A DNA stretch of 64,000 nucleotides from contig CM055107.1 in the NCBI GenBank assembly GCA_029204225.1, positions 1,911,218 through 1,975,217 of the forward strand, in the 5' to 3' direction. Position numbers and translations under genes: made by a program. This document shows positions 25,487-35,164 of the stretch, piece by piece. Source of the DNA: Diphasiastrum complanatum (taxonomy: Eukaryota; Streptophyta; Lycopodiopsida; Lycopodiales; Lycopodiaceae). The notes under the pieces were generated by a model, which was given only the letters and a program-made list of their open reading frames with translations, had not been told where the DNA came from and did no database searches. The number at the start of each line of letters is the position of its first letter. Position 1 is the stretch's first letter.

Positions 25487-25724
25487 AGTTAAGAAAATAG
25501 TTTAAACACCCGACCGAATCAATCACCACAGCACAACATCAAGTGCAACAAGACAAGACAACTGAATAGCTCACCACAAATTGTATATTCAACTGATAAG
25601 TAAGTACAAAGATAAAGTTGCTTAAAAGCACTCAAAGGGCTTGTAAAAGAAACACGGCTCGATAATTCTACAATTAAGCACACGTGGTGCTGTCGAAATA
25701 AGAAAGCAGTGTATAAGTCGATCA
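25487..25724 (-). repeat. Copia 5' LTR
   Basis: Partner of 19796-20046. It starts on the minus strand near TGATCGACTTATAC and ends CTTAACT at the primer site. The divergence between the two LTRs (about 8% by eye) points to an old insertion. Confidence 0.75.
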
Positions 25725-26145
25725 TTGCTAATTTAACTGCAGTTGCATGCGTCATAATCGTGTCATGTTAACTACACATTACTAGTAAGATTAAGCTAAA
25801 CTGGACCTGAAAGTCCGTCGAATTTCCAAAATCCAACGTTTTTTTTTGTCCTGCGTGGCATTTCTTAGATGGCCCTTTTGATGTTTGTAACTCCTCTAAT
25901 GCATCATCGGAAGGTGGAGCTTCTTCTTGTATTTTCTCAGTTTTTGTGGATTTCTCCTTGCATGTTACTTCCAAGTGGTGGAATTGATCTCCAAGTAGGT
26001 GGCTTCTCTGAATTTGGTGTACTTTCAGCCTAAAGATCATAATTATGGATTTATTCCGTAGATTTTGGTGAAAATCAAAGGATTTTTTTATGGTTTCAAT
26101 GAATTTTTCACCTAGAATTGATGTTTTTTGTTTGGAACTAATCAT
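25725..26145 (-). pseudogene. Gene C, copy 1: separated 5' exon
   Basis: On the minus strand the frame contains DALEELQTSKGPSKKCHAGQKK. The second copy has a diverged match (NTLEEFSISKRPFKECHVG) at 38270-38195. This fits an N-terminal exon of C stranded on the far side of the copia insertion. Similarity to the second copy covers only about 70 bases, so the rest of this frame may not be coding. Confidence 0.45.
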
Positions 26146-26919
26146 AGGTACTAATGTAGTATATTTTTTAAATTGTACTTTCTATTTTACAGTCATTAAT
26201 GATTGGATCTAATGATTGCATAAAAAGGATGATTAGATTGTGATTTTGGACCAAAAATGAGGGTTTTTGGACTAGAAATGGGCTATAGAATCCATATTTG
26301 ACTGAAATCAGAATTTGTAGTGCTTGCATGTAATGGATTTACTAGGATTTAGATCTGATTGCACTTATTTGTGGATTTATCCCACAAATTTTGGTCAAAA
26401 TTGGTAAAAAAATCATGGTTTTTTGATGTTTTCTGGACTAATTTTGTAGTAGATCTCAAAATTCATAGCAAATATTTTGCATGCACATTTTCAAAGGTTT
26501 AATGAAGCTTTTCTAAGGCTTTCATGGAGTTTGGTTGGGATTGGACACCATTAGGAAGCTCAAAATCTCAAAAAATAGTGTATTTTTGGTGGTTTTTGGG
26601 CATGAATACCTACTAACCTGTTGGTTATCATTAGAAGCTTAAAGATATGATGGATTGCATTTGTTTTGAGCCATCATGCATCCAATTTGGATAGGTGAGC
26701 ATTAGACACCATCATGTTAAAGTTTTGCTTGTTGAAGGAGGCCAAAAATGCATTTTTTGCATGATCTGAGCTTATGATTGCTTGCTGGACCTCTTAGAAC
26801 CGTCTATGCCTCTTTAATGAATCTTAGTGAGAGTGCTTGTAATGTCTGATTGGATGCTTATTAGGCTGGAGTTGAATTTTTTATGATACCTCCTATTGTC
26901 CTGCTATGAATGTGAAAGG
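26146..26919. other. AT-rich DNA without recognised genes
   Basis: T/A-rich sequence with no domain in any frame. It lies between the end of B/C copy 1 and the truncated Ty3 element, so it may contain the distal end of the B/C element. No terminal inverted repeat was found. Confidence 0.4.
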
Positions 26920-26978
26920 GACAGATTTGATGATCAACATGTGTCGCTCAATCTTGTTCATCTCAGGGGGAGGGCGTC

Positions 26979-27480
26979 TCAACATAAGATATCCAATGAA
27001 TTTGGCAGCTCACTTAGGGACGACATCGATGTGGAATAGTATTGTGTCAAGGAGTTCGTCATCAACCCCTCTACTCTTAGGAATGTTGCAGATCCGTGAG
27101 ACATGATCAGCCAGATAGTGTTTACTAGATACAGTAGGGCTTGCTGATCTACGAAGAAGATGAATGGATTGGCTAGTAGGTAATGGCATAATCTATTCAC
27201 GCTATATACTATGGCTAGTGCTTTTCGCTTAGTGGTTGTATAGTTCATCTCCATTGGGATCAACTGCCTATTGGAGAAATAAATCGGATAATCCTTCTTG
27301 TACTCCCTAGGCTGTGTTAGAATACTCCCTATGGCATAATTAAAAGCATCTGTATGGATGTGGAATTCTATGGTCCAGATAGGGGGTCAAAGGATTGGTG
27401 AGGTGACTAAAGCCTTATTGAGTTTATGAAAAGCTTTAGTGGCTTTAGATGTCCATTCTAGTTGGATAGTCATTACGATA
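26979..27480 (-). pseudogene. Ty3 RNase H remnant
   Basis: MEMNYTTTKRKALAIVYSVN carries the degraded Glu motif (TKRKAL for xEREAL). FFVDQQALLYLVN has the Asp motif with DHQP changed to DQQA. A frameshift near 27110 leads to DHVSRICNIPRSRG in another frame. Confidence 0.8.
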
Positions 27481-27519
27481 GATCAAACGGGCCAGCTTAG
27501 CGAAAGTTAGGACAAATCT

Positions 27520-28404
27520 TCAATAATAGTTACAATGCCCCATAAAGATATATATTTCTCGTAAAGTTCTTGGCTCAGGCAAAGCAAGTATTATGCGGAT
27601 CTTGTCGATATCGGTAGCGATACCATGCCTCGAAACTACGTGGCCTAGCACTATGTCGTGCATGACCAGAAATTGGCATTTGGCCAGGTTTAGGGATATG
27701 CCAAATATTCGACATTGGATGAACACTTTCTCTAAGCAGGCTAGGTGTTGGGCTCTAGAGGAATGGACACACAAGTTGTCCATGAAAATTTCAAGGAATT
27801 TGCAAAGAAAATCTTTGAAGGCATAACGCATCACTCATTGGAAGGTGTCAGGGGAGCGTTGCACAATCCAAATGGCATCACTCTATATGTATACGTTCTC
27901 CACTCGGTGGAGGATGTAGTTTTGTGTTGATCTTCTGGGGCTATCTGCACTTGGTTATAGCTGCTAAACCCATCTAGAAAGCTATAGGCTTCTGCTCTGG
28001 CTTTTTCTAACACATTTTTTGTGAAAGGTAAAGGAAAATGTTCCTTGTTAGTTATTGAATTTAGTTTCTTGTAGTCCACACAGATTCTAAGATTTTCATT
28101 TTTCTTAGGTACTACCAAGGTAGGTGATACCCAGTCAGTGTGTTCCATCTCGTAGATGAATCATACATCTAAAAGTTTTTTTCAACTCTTTTTGGATTAG
28201 CTAAGCATAGTGTGGATTGGACCGATAAGGCCTACTAATGGCGAGTTTCGCTCCATCAACCAGTGGAATGGTATGAACCACAACATTTGGCGATATGCCC
28301 TTCAGCTCAATGTAATTCCAAGCAAGACAGTCATGGTATTTGCGAAGAAGGGTCTTAAAATCTTTGAGTTTCCCTCCTTCCACGTCTTCTCCAAAAGATA
28401 CCAT
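27520..28404 (-). pseudogene. Ty3 reverse transcriptase with altered active site
   Basis: The order is HDCLAWNYIELKGISP, HTIPLVDGAK, then DWVSPTLVVPKKNENLRICV, SFLDGFSSYNQVQIAP, MPFGLCNAP and, after a frameshift, FMDNLCVHS where F-x-D-D is required. The second catalytic Asp is Asn, so this copy cannot polymerise. GHVVSRHGIATDI and FMGHCNYY follow. Confidence 0.9.
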
Positions 28405-29760
28405 ATACGACTTTCCTCTCTCTTCTCAGCTAGATCTATCTCTTTTGTGCAGGCAGGGCCTTCATAAACATTGGCTCCTTGGGAGGTGTCTTCTACTGGT
28501 TCTCTCTTAGTTATGGGCATGACCACTACCACTTCATCCATCTTGTAATCCTTGAAGTACTATGACATGTCATGCGCAGGGGTTCTTCTGCGGTGTCTTG
28601 GCAAATTTTCTCGCGTAATTTTTGGTTGGTCATCAATTCAGTCTTGATCCCTCGTTTATCACTCTTAGCCTTCCACTCAGCAGTTTTGGTCTTAAACAAG
28701 GGTTTGCGTTCTCGAAGCAGGTTGGCGGTTGGCTGATTGTCGATTCTCATTCTCTTCAAAGCGCGTTCAAGTTTCTTGACGCTCTTAGATGGTTTCATGC
28801 CTAGATCTACAAAGGTGATGGGAGTTTTTTTCCTTCGAAGAGCCTCTAGATGGGAGATTCGGAGTAATCGGCTCTTTTTCCATGGCATGTGTCGGTGATT
28901 CCAATCGAATGTTGGTTTTTGGGTCTTTCACCATCTTGATGCTATTGTCCCACAATGAGACTTATAGCTTGTAAAGAGCTTCATCCTTAGCTATGTCCCA
29001 ATCTATGCATTCTTGCAAGAGATCGCTCATGGTTATCGGGACGCTAGTCGAGTACAGTATCCATTCGGCCTACTACAACATTGCCTTGTGGGGTTCTGCT
29101 ACTTCGATGAGATCTTCGATCACCAGTGGCTTTCGTGGATCTAGTGCCTTGGGATTTTGGCGCGGACTGAAACGGTGAGGATCTACATAACGGAGGAAAG
29201 CTTTGTCCTTGTATTCTCGACCTTCTTTCAGGGTGAACACCTGAAGAACTTCTATCTCTTTCTCACTGCAGATTCCTTGTAGTGGCTCTTCGGGTATAGC
29301 CTCTAGGATCATCATAAACTAAAAAATGGAGTCTTGATGGCATTCACTAGGCGTCTTCATCGGTTTTGCAAGCTGCTTGATCTGGATATCATCTTCATTG
29401 GAGTATGTGTCTACGGCAGACCTTCGCTTTGCTCAGCAGATGAAACATCAAACTGAAGACAATTAATCATAGCTAAGGGTTCAGTCCAATTTTGAATCGT
29501 CATGTATGACAATTCTCCTCCAATGACGTCCATCATCTGACTCCTCGTCAGAATCGATTGTAGTTGTAGAGCTTGCAACCATGGTTCTTTGGTCAGTGGG
29601 TTTCATGATCTAGGTATCAGGATTGATTTTAACTACGGAATCATGATTCTGCAAACGATGCGATTCTATCCCCAGTCATGAAGCACTTGTGACGTTTTGA
29701 GCCACGGTCTACCTATTAGGACACTGTAGGATTGGGAGGATTCGGGCAAGTCCAAGACTA
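28405..29760 (-). pseudogene. Ty3 Pol linker and upstream coding remnants
   Basis: Stretches such as EAIPEEPLQGICSEKEIEV, FLRYVDPHRFSPRQNP, KPLVIEDLIEVAEPHKAM and VYEGPACTKEIDLAEKREE read in several frames. The last corresponds to VFEGPARTQPMNLVEPGKEE at 8530 in the plus-strand copy. No protease triad is visible. Confidence 0.65.
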
Positions 29761-30394
29761 TGAAATCTAGCATGAACCGAATTCTGACTACTTTGGTGTG
29801 CACTTCCTTGGCTATGGCTAACGGTTTCACACTGATTAGTCAGCTAGTTAAACTGTTGAACTATGTCGGAGTGTTGCATTCGGGAAAATGTGAAAAAGAC
29901 GACATTGTTAAAAACATAGTTCATTTCTGCAGACTGTTGCGACACTTAGTGTATTTCTACAAACTGTTACGACACTTAGTGTATTTCTGCAGATTGTTGA
30001 AAAAGTAATGTATTTCTGCAGACTTGTTCTAAATGCTAGTTCTTGGAAGTCCTTGAAGATGGCCAAGTCTTCAATGAATTCAAATTGTTGAACTTAACAT
30101 CTGAACTTGAAATTATGATAGGATTAATTACCCTTTGCTGGAGATCAGCCGGAAGCCCGTTGTAGACGTTCTTCAAATAGTTTGGGTGTCTAAGTTGTGA
30201 TTCTTGCAGGTATCAGATGAGCAGACGTAGAACCAAAGTTGGTTTCACCTGACCCTAGATCAACAATCAATAAACATGTAGGAAGCATCTTGAAATAGAA
30301 ATAGTCATTCACCAAAGAGACAACTGTGGACTTAATTTCCAACAAACCCAATTATCAATCTCAACTATCATCTTGACATAACTTATCAAATTGG
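29761..30394. other. No gene; short repeat of a 30-base unit
   Basis: Between about 29925 and 30030 a unit containing CTGTTGCGACACTTAGTGTATTTCTGCA or close variants occurs three to four times in tandem. Nothing else is recognised. Confidence 0.5.
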
Positions 30395-30676
30395 ATGAAA
30401 CTTAGATCAGGTAAGACCTTAGGACTCTCTGAACCCATAGGATCCATTTCTAGTAAGACATCCACTAGTCACTACTCTACCAATTATGAAGAATTCCCAT
30501 CTAAAGATCTTCCATATGAAGATTTTCAATCTCAAGAGGTGGATCAAAATGATGCAATTTATGATATGCCACTACCTCATCCTATAAGAATTAAAAAAAA
30601 AACACCTCGATTGGAAATACCTTATCTTTTTGAACTTACACATAAGCTAGTGAGATCTATGGTAAGGTTGATCTAG
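30395..30676 (+). CDS. Unrecognised 93-codon frame (MKLRSGK...)
   Basis: An ATG-initiated frame that begins MKLRSGKTLG and is Ser/Glu/Asp-rich. The start resembles the basic N-terminus of several plant retroelement Gag proteins. It ends near a possible splice donor (ATG-GTAAGG) at about 30660. It lies about 1.4 kb before the D gene and points toward it. I cannot tell a gag remnant from an exon of the B/C element. Confidence 0.3.
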   Translation: MKLRSGKTLGLSEPIGSISSKTSTSHYSTNYEEFPSKDLPYEDFQSQEVDQNDAIYDMPLPHPIRIKKKTPRLEIPYLFELTHKLVRSMVRLI

Positions 30677-32052
30677 ATGATTCATTTTTAAAAAAAATTC
30701 ATTATGTATTAAAAGTTAATTGTATATATTAAATTGTGTATGGCAAATAGGATAAACTTGGATCCGTACAAAGGTATAAGGGAAAATCCATGCCATACAA
30801 ATCATTGTACCTGTCGTATGTTGAATGACAAGTTGTGTACATGTGTCAACACCCTTGCCAAGAGTACACAAGCAAAAACTCTACTCAAAATATGTTAGAC
30901 CTAACCATGCAGCAGTGACAAGTCACACAATGTTTTTACCGACTTATACCTATCATAGGGTAAATCATAACATTCGAAATGGGATTAGGGCAAATCCATG
31001 CCATTCTGATAATATGCTACTCTTACATAGATCCATATGCTTTTAAGAGTATTTTGTCAAAAACTTTAACTTTTCTGACCTTACCCTATTAGATTTTTTA
31101 TGCTCAGCCTTAAACAAAATCGTTCAAGTAATAAGCATCCTGAAAAACCGAAGGCTGACTTCATATTTTTGGACCTTCACATTTTTTTCCTTTACCTGAA
31201 GATAAGCACAGGCTCGAAAATTGTTCACCTAAGTTGGTTTATCTCATTGCATACATTTGTTGATTTTTTCTCGAGTGCTAGTGTTCGTAGGACACCAACT
31301 TTATTTGTTGCAAGGATTTATCAGATGAGACTTTGTCAGATCTCATGGATCAAGGCTAGGATAGTAAAACAAATAATGACATAGAATGTAGGATTAAAAA
31401 GTCCTCAATGATCTTTCGTTATCATATCGAAAAGCAAATGCTCCACTGGATCAAGACTTTGAACTAAATAGTCACACAAACCGAATGGAGATAAGCATTA
31501 TCTACAATGAGGAATATTTGACTATGGTTGAGGTGGAAGAGCACTAGAAGCTTGATTTTATCATAACAGAGCTTATGCTATCACAAACCAATCTACCAAC
31601 ATATTTCAGATTTATCATCAACGGAAGACTCATAAGTACTTTATGTTTATTGCCATTTTAAAATAGAACAAAATAGTAGAAAATGTCATCATTTACAATT
31701 GCACATCCACTAATATTTGCCATGTCACAGATGCGAAAAAGACAGGAGCTGATAACGTGCTGCAAATATCTACCTACAACAATCACCATTGTGGGAGAAC
31801 AATAGTTTCAAATAAATTTTAGTAAAAATCTGTGTATACACCCTTTCATTCAATAAATGAAAGACCAAGTTGGGCATCTATACATGTATTTTGTGCTCCC
31901 AAATTCATAAACTGGAGCAACATTTGATATATCAATGTATATTTTTCTATGAAGTCTATACATGTATTTTTGTTCTATGCTATCTATATTTTTTTCTAAT
32001 CTTAATTTAGTACAACTACATCATCCTTTGCACCATCATCAATAACGGGAGG
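30677..32052. other. AT-rich DNA without recognised genes
   Basis: Short unconnected frames only, including 31100-31384 (+) with no domain. It could contain more of the second B/C element, since D lies at its right edge. Confidence 0.35.
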
Positions 32053-32624
32053 CTAAAGCCTTGCCCGAGCCAGTATACTCAGGATAATTTCTTGTCTAAA
32101 TCTGTACACCTGGCTTGATGTGTACTCAGGAAGTATAAACTACAAAATAGAACATTCATGTATTAGTAATGGCCAATAACATCACCAGAATAGAAAACTA
32201 ATCATGATTCCAAAATAAGAACAAACAGAATTTATTACCTTAGAAATATCAACATCTTGTTGAAGGATGAACCACTCAAAAAACAACTTGGCATTGTACA
32301 ATGTGTACCACCCACAACTGAATGAATCATTTTGCTGGGGTGACTGCAAAATAATTCAGCACACAAGAAATCCATTATGAAACAGAATGAATTAGATTGA
32401 AAGTATTTCATTAGAATACTGATTTCAAAATGCTATTAAGAAAGACACAATTTACCTCCAAGCTGACGATCTGTCAGTCCACGGAATGGGAGTATCTCAG
32501 AGAGCCACCTACTGCGGTTGCGCGTTCTAGGTCTAGCAAGGTGTGTGATGGCAACCGCAGGAGATGAGGATGAGCCAGGAGAGAAGAAGTCTCTCCTTGT
32601 CTGCTTTCTCCTATCCATGGGCAT
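32053..32624 (-). pseudogene. Gene D: Ulp1-like cysteine protease remnant (C48 family)
   Basis: Exon 1 is 32624-32456 (start MPMDRRKQTRR; contains RSRWLSEILPFRGLTD). The next readable exon is 32343-32239, coding SPQQNDSFSCGWYTLYNA, which fits the Gln-x-x-D-S/G-x-x-C-G active-site end of Ulp1/SENP peptidases. The last exon is 32139-32053, ending LARARL and stop. All three have GT/AG borders. The His and Asp of the catalytic triad would lie between exon 1 and exon 2, but only 112 bases remain there and the phases do not join. So the middle has been lost. It is transcribed away from gene B and shares its upstream region. Ulp1-like genes are known passengers of several plant DNA transposons. Confidence 0.6.
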
Positions 32625-32699
32625 GAACTATGTGATAGCGGACTTGTGCGTGAAGGTTAGGATGAGAAGGAAGGGATGATAAAGAACTCGCAGAGGACC

Positions 32700-33448
32700 A
32701 CTATGTACAGACAGAATGTACGATATATCGGACCTATGCGAGCCGAATATCAGATAGAACGATTAGATTTGAGGAAAGACGCACAATTGCGATATGGGGT
32801 GACACAAAAGAAGACGTATCGGACCTGTGCGCATGGAAGGTAGTAGGAGGAATTTTGATTGTGAAGGGCGCGCACAAATGCGATATGCGGAGCGAAAAAA
32901 AAGTGAAAAAAATTCATCGAAATTTGTGATTTTATATCGAGGTTTGCACGTGCGAAAGAACGTCTTGTCACACGTGTGGGAGCTATACGGACAAATGCGA
33001 GAGCAACACGTGTCACCCTGTCAGACTACATGTGTGGGATTTGTACGATCGAATGCGAGAGCGACACATGTTTATGAGCAATCGAATGAACACGCAACAC
33101 ATGTCTAGGTGTCATTTCACACGTGTGCAGGTGTCATCTCACACGTGCCTGCGCCTGTTGTCGAATTGAAATTAGACATGTTTCATAAGTCCGTTGACCA
33201 CACGACGAAAATTTAGTATAAATGGCACGAAAACCGAATGATTTTTTACCTTTTGCGTTCTCGAAATTCGCGACATATTGCTTTTGTGCGTGCTCATTGC
33301 TGTCCGTTTGCTTGCAAGTATACCTACTCGCGCACAAGTGCGATATTCTGTATCTGTCTGCCGTACATATCCATCTTCTGCGCCATTTTGATAGTTAGTT
33401 TTGGTTCAGTTTTCCCGCGTGCACAAGTGCGATATTCACGCTACTGCC
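32700..33448. promoter_or_regulatory. Divergent promoter region between D and B, copy 2
   Basis: GCACAANTGCGATAT-type motifs occur near 32781, 32871, 33332 and 33421. Two tandem units (32967-33019 and 33020-33075) carry CACGTGT/CATGTGT and AATGCGAGAGC. At least five G-box cores (CACGTG) lie between 32945 and 33150. A TATA box (TATAAAT, 33217-33223) stands about 230 bases before the B start. Clustered short repeats at a transposon edge may be transposase-binding sites as well as promoter elements. Confidence 0.6.
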
Positions 33449-34964
33449 ATGGCCTCTTCCTCATCATCCTCACGAGAATCAGGCTTGAGTTCATTTCTGA
33501 GTGAATTTGGGATTACTGAAAATCTGGACTACTTCCACAGCCTATTCAGGCCATATCTACATGTTTTCAGGACTGCACAACCAAATTCTGACGTATTTTA
33601 TGAACATTATGTCAGATTCAGAGATATACTTAGCAAGCTTGTTTTCTCCATAGGTCAACTCCAGTACATGCATTATACTCATCTTGTTCATTTCTTCCCA
33701 GCTTTTAGACATAGACTGGATAGAATGTTCACCAAATTGTTTGATCTTTTCAAAAGTAGTTCTATGTGTTTGTATTGCTACAAGAAATGTCGATTGGTTG
33801 AATATTAGAGTGGTTTTGTACTTTTTCTTTTAGTTCAGATCCCACATGATGATGAGTTTCCTGTTGCTGACCTCCTTTTGCACCCTCCTCTGTTCAGTCA
33901 GCCATTAAGGATATCAGTCACTTTCTTATCGACACTCCTGATAAAGAAAGTGACTTCATTGATTTAAATACTGATGTTCTCCGGGATTCTTTTATTGGCC
34001 AAAATACATCTGATGATGAATCCAAATCTATGGAGGATTCGAAATGTCTTTTCAATTTGTCTGTATATTATATTAATGACGATGTATATTTTACTACTGC
34101 TGATTTATGTAAATTTTTTGACTATCGTGAGGACAAGGTTCTATGTTTATTATCCGGCACAATTTCCGAATTCTCCAACTTTGTAGATTTTGAGACAGAT
34201 GACCTTGTTGCTAGTATTGATTTTGATGATGAGGAGGGTCTTATGACCGGTGAAGAATGTCTGAATAAGACTTTATCAAATATAGCTGAGGATGGGCGAG
34301 GCAGACCATCCGATGAAGAATTCACGGCATTTCAATCCCAGATGGGCTTCCCTCATCCATCATTAATGCATTTCACTGATGATTCCACTTCAGTACATGG
34401 TCATTATATTGATCATCCTGATCTGGTTGCTGCTGATGATGAAGAATGTGTAAGTGTTTAATCTTCCTGGCATTTGAATGTTTTCAATCACTGAATGTGT
34501 TTTTGCTAACATATTTCCTATTGCAGGATGCTCTCATAATAGATGATTTTGCTGCGAGACGAGGTGGTTTCAGACAACACGCATCCTCGTTCCAGAGGGA
34601 TAGTGGACTGGGCCACTATCTTCGGCATTTCTTGAAGAGTGAGATATGTATTGCTCATTCCAAGCTGAGCCCATTCGGGGAGAGTCTTATAATGGCAGTT
34701 AAAGCTTTATCATTTTATTTAGGAGGACATAAATTTGTTAAGACAAATAAGATCATTTTTGTCAAAAGATCTTATGTTTTGAACATTTTAGGCTTTACTG
34801 ATGGGAATGTTCCTTTAAGGAGCTCCCATTATTCATTGTATTCCACTTATATTGAGCTTAGTGGAAATAAGGATAATGCACATCTATTAGATGCATACGC
34901 TAGCAAAGAATTTCTTCATGACAATACTACCATAGAATCTGATACAAGATCTGATGATGAATAG
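33449..34964 (+). pseudogene. Gene B, copy 2: unknown protein of the B/C element
   Basis: The ATG at 33449 (MASSSSSSRESG) follows a TATA box. Exon 1 extends to 34449 and exon 2 is 34527-34964, with a 77-base GTAAGT...TTGCAG intron, phase 0. A TAG at about 33806 and a frameshift near 33900 break exon 1. From about 33915 to 34449 the frame is open (DISHFLIDTPDKESDF, YFTTADLCKFFDYREDKVL, FSNFVDFETDDLVASIDF). Exon 2 has GGFRQHASS, MAVKALSFYLGGHK, KIIFVKRSYV and VPLRSSHYS, nearly residue for residue with copy 1. The intact gene would encode about 500 residues. Function unknown; no nuclease or DNA-binding motif is obvious. Confidence 0.7.
34450..34526 (+). other. Intron of gene B, copy 2
   Basis: GTAAGTGTTT to CTATTGCAG, phase 0, at the position equivalent to 17391-17483. 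Confidence 0.8.
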
Positions 34965-35164
34965 TTGACACTTTGTATAATACAATCAATACATTTACAT
35001 TGGGTATTGTTGCTCTCTTGTTCAATGAATTTGCAAAGCAATTCTGAACATGTCATGATGATCTTCTACTAAGCAATGATGATCTTCTACGCAACAATCA
35101 TCTAATTTTCTCTTCTTGTATGAACTTGCATGCTTTTCTAAACTTGTTGTATTGTGTGGACTTT

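Larger units (their letters stand above)
19796..25724 (-). mobile_element. Ty1/copia retrotransposon inserted in gene C copy 1
   Basis: This is a full-length but decayed copia element on the minus strand. It has direct repeats at both ends, a primer site at 25475-25486, and gag, protease, integrase, RT and RNase H in Ty1 order. Sequences on its two sides both match the second B/C copy (C exons to the left, the KKCHAGQKK exon to the right), so it landed inside that element. A clean 5-bp target duplication could not be found. Confidence 0.9.
26920..29760 (-). mobile_element. Truncated Ty3/gypsy element (minus strand)
   Basis: This element has the same domain order and family as the plus-strand pol at 7.7-12.4 kb. 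The shared segments are DDELLDTILFHIDV versus DDELADAALFYVDT, and HTIPLVDGAK. Sequence stops after the RNase H/DHVSR region near 26920, so integrase is absent. The upstream linker (VLQVFTLKEGREYKDKAFLR at 29230) reaches to about 29.76 kb. No LTR is visible on either side. Confidence 0.8.
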
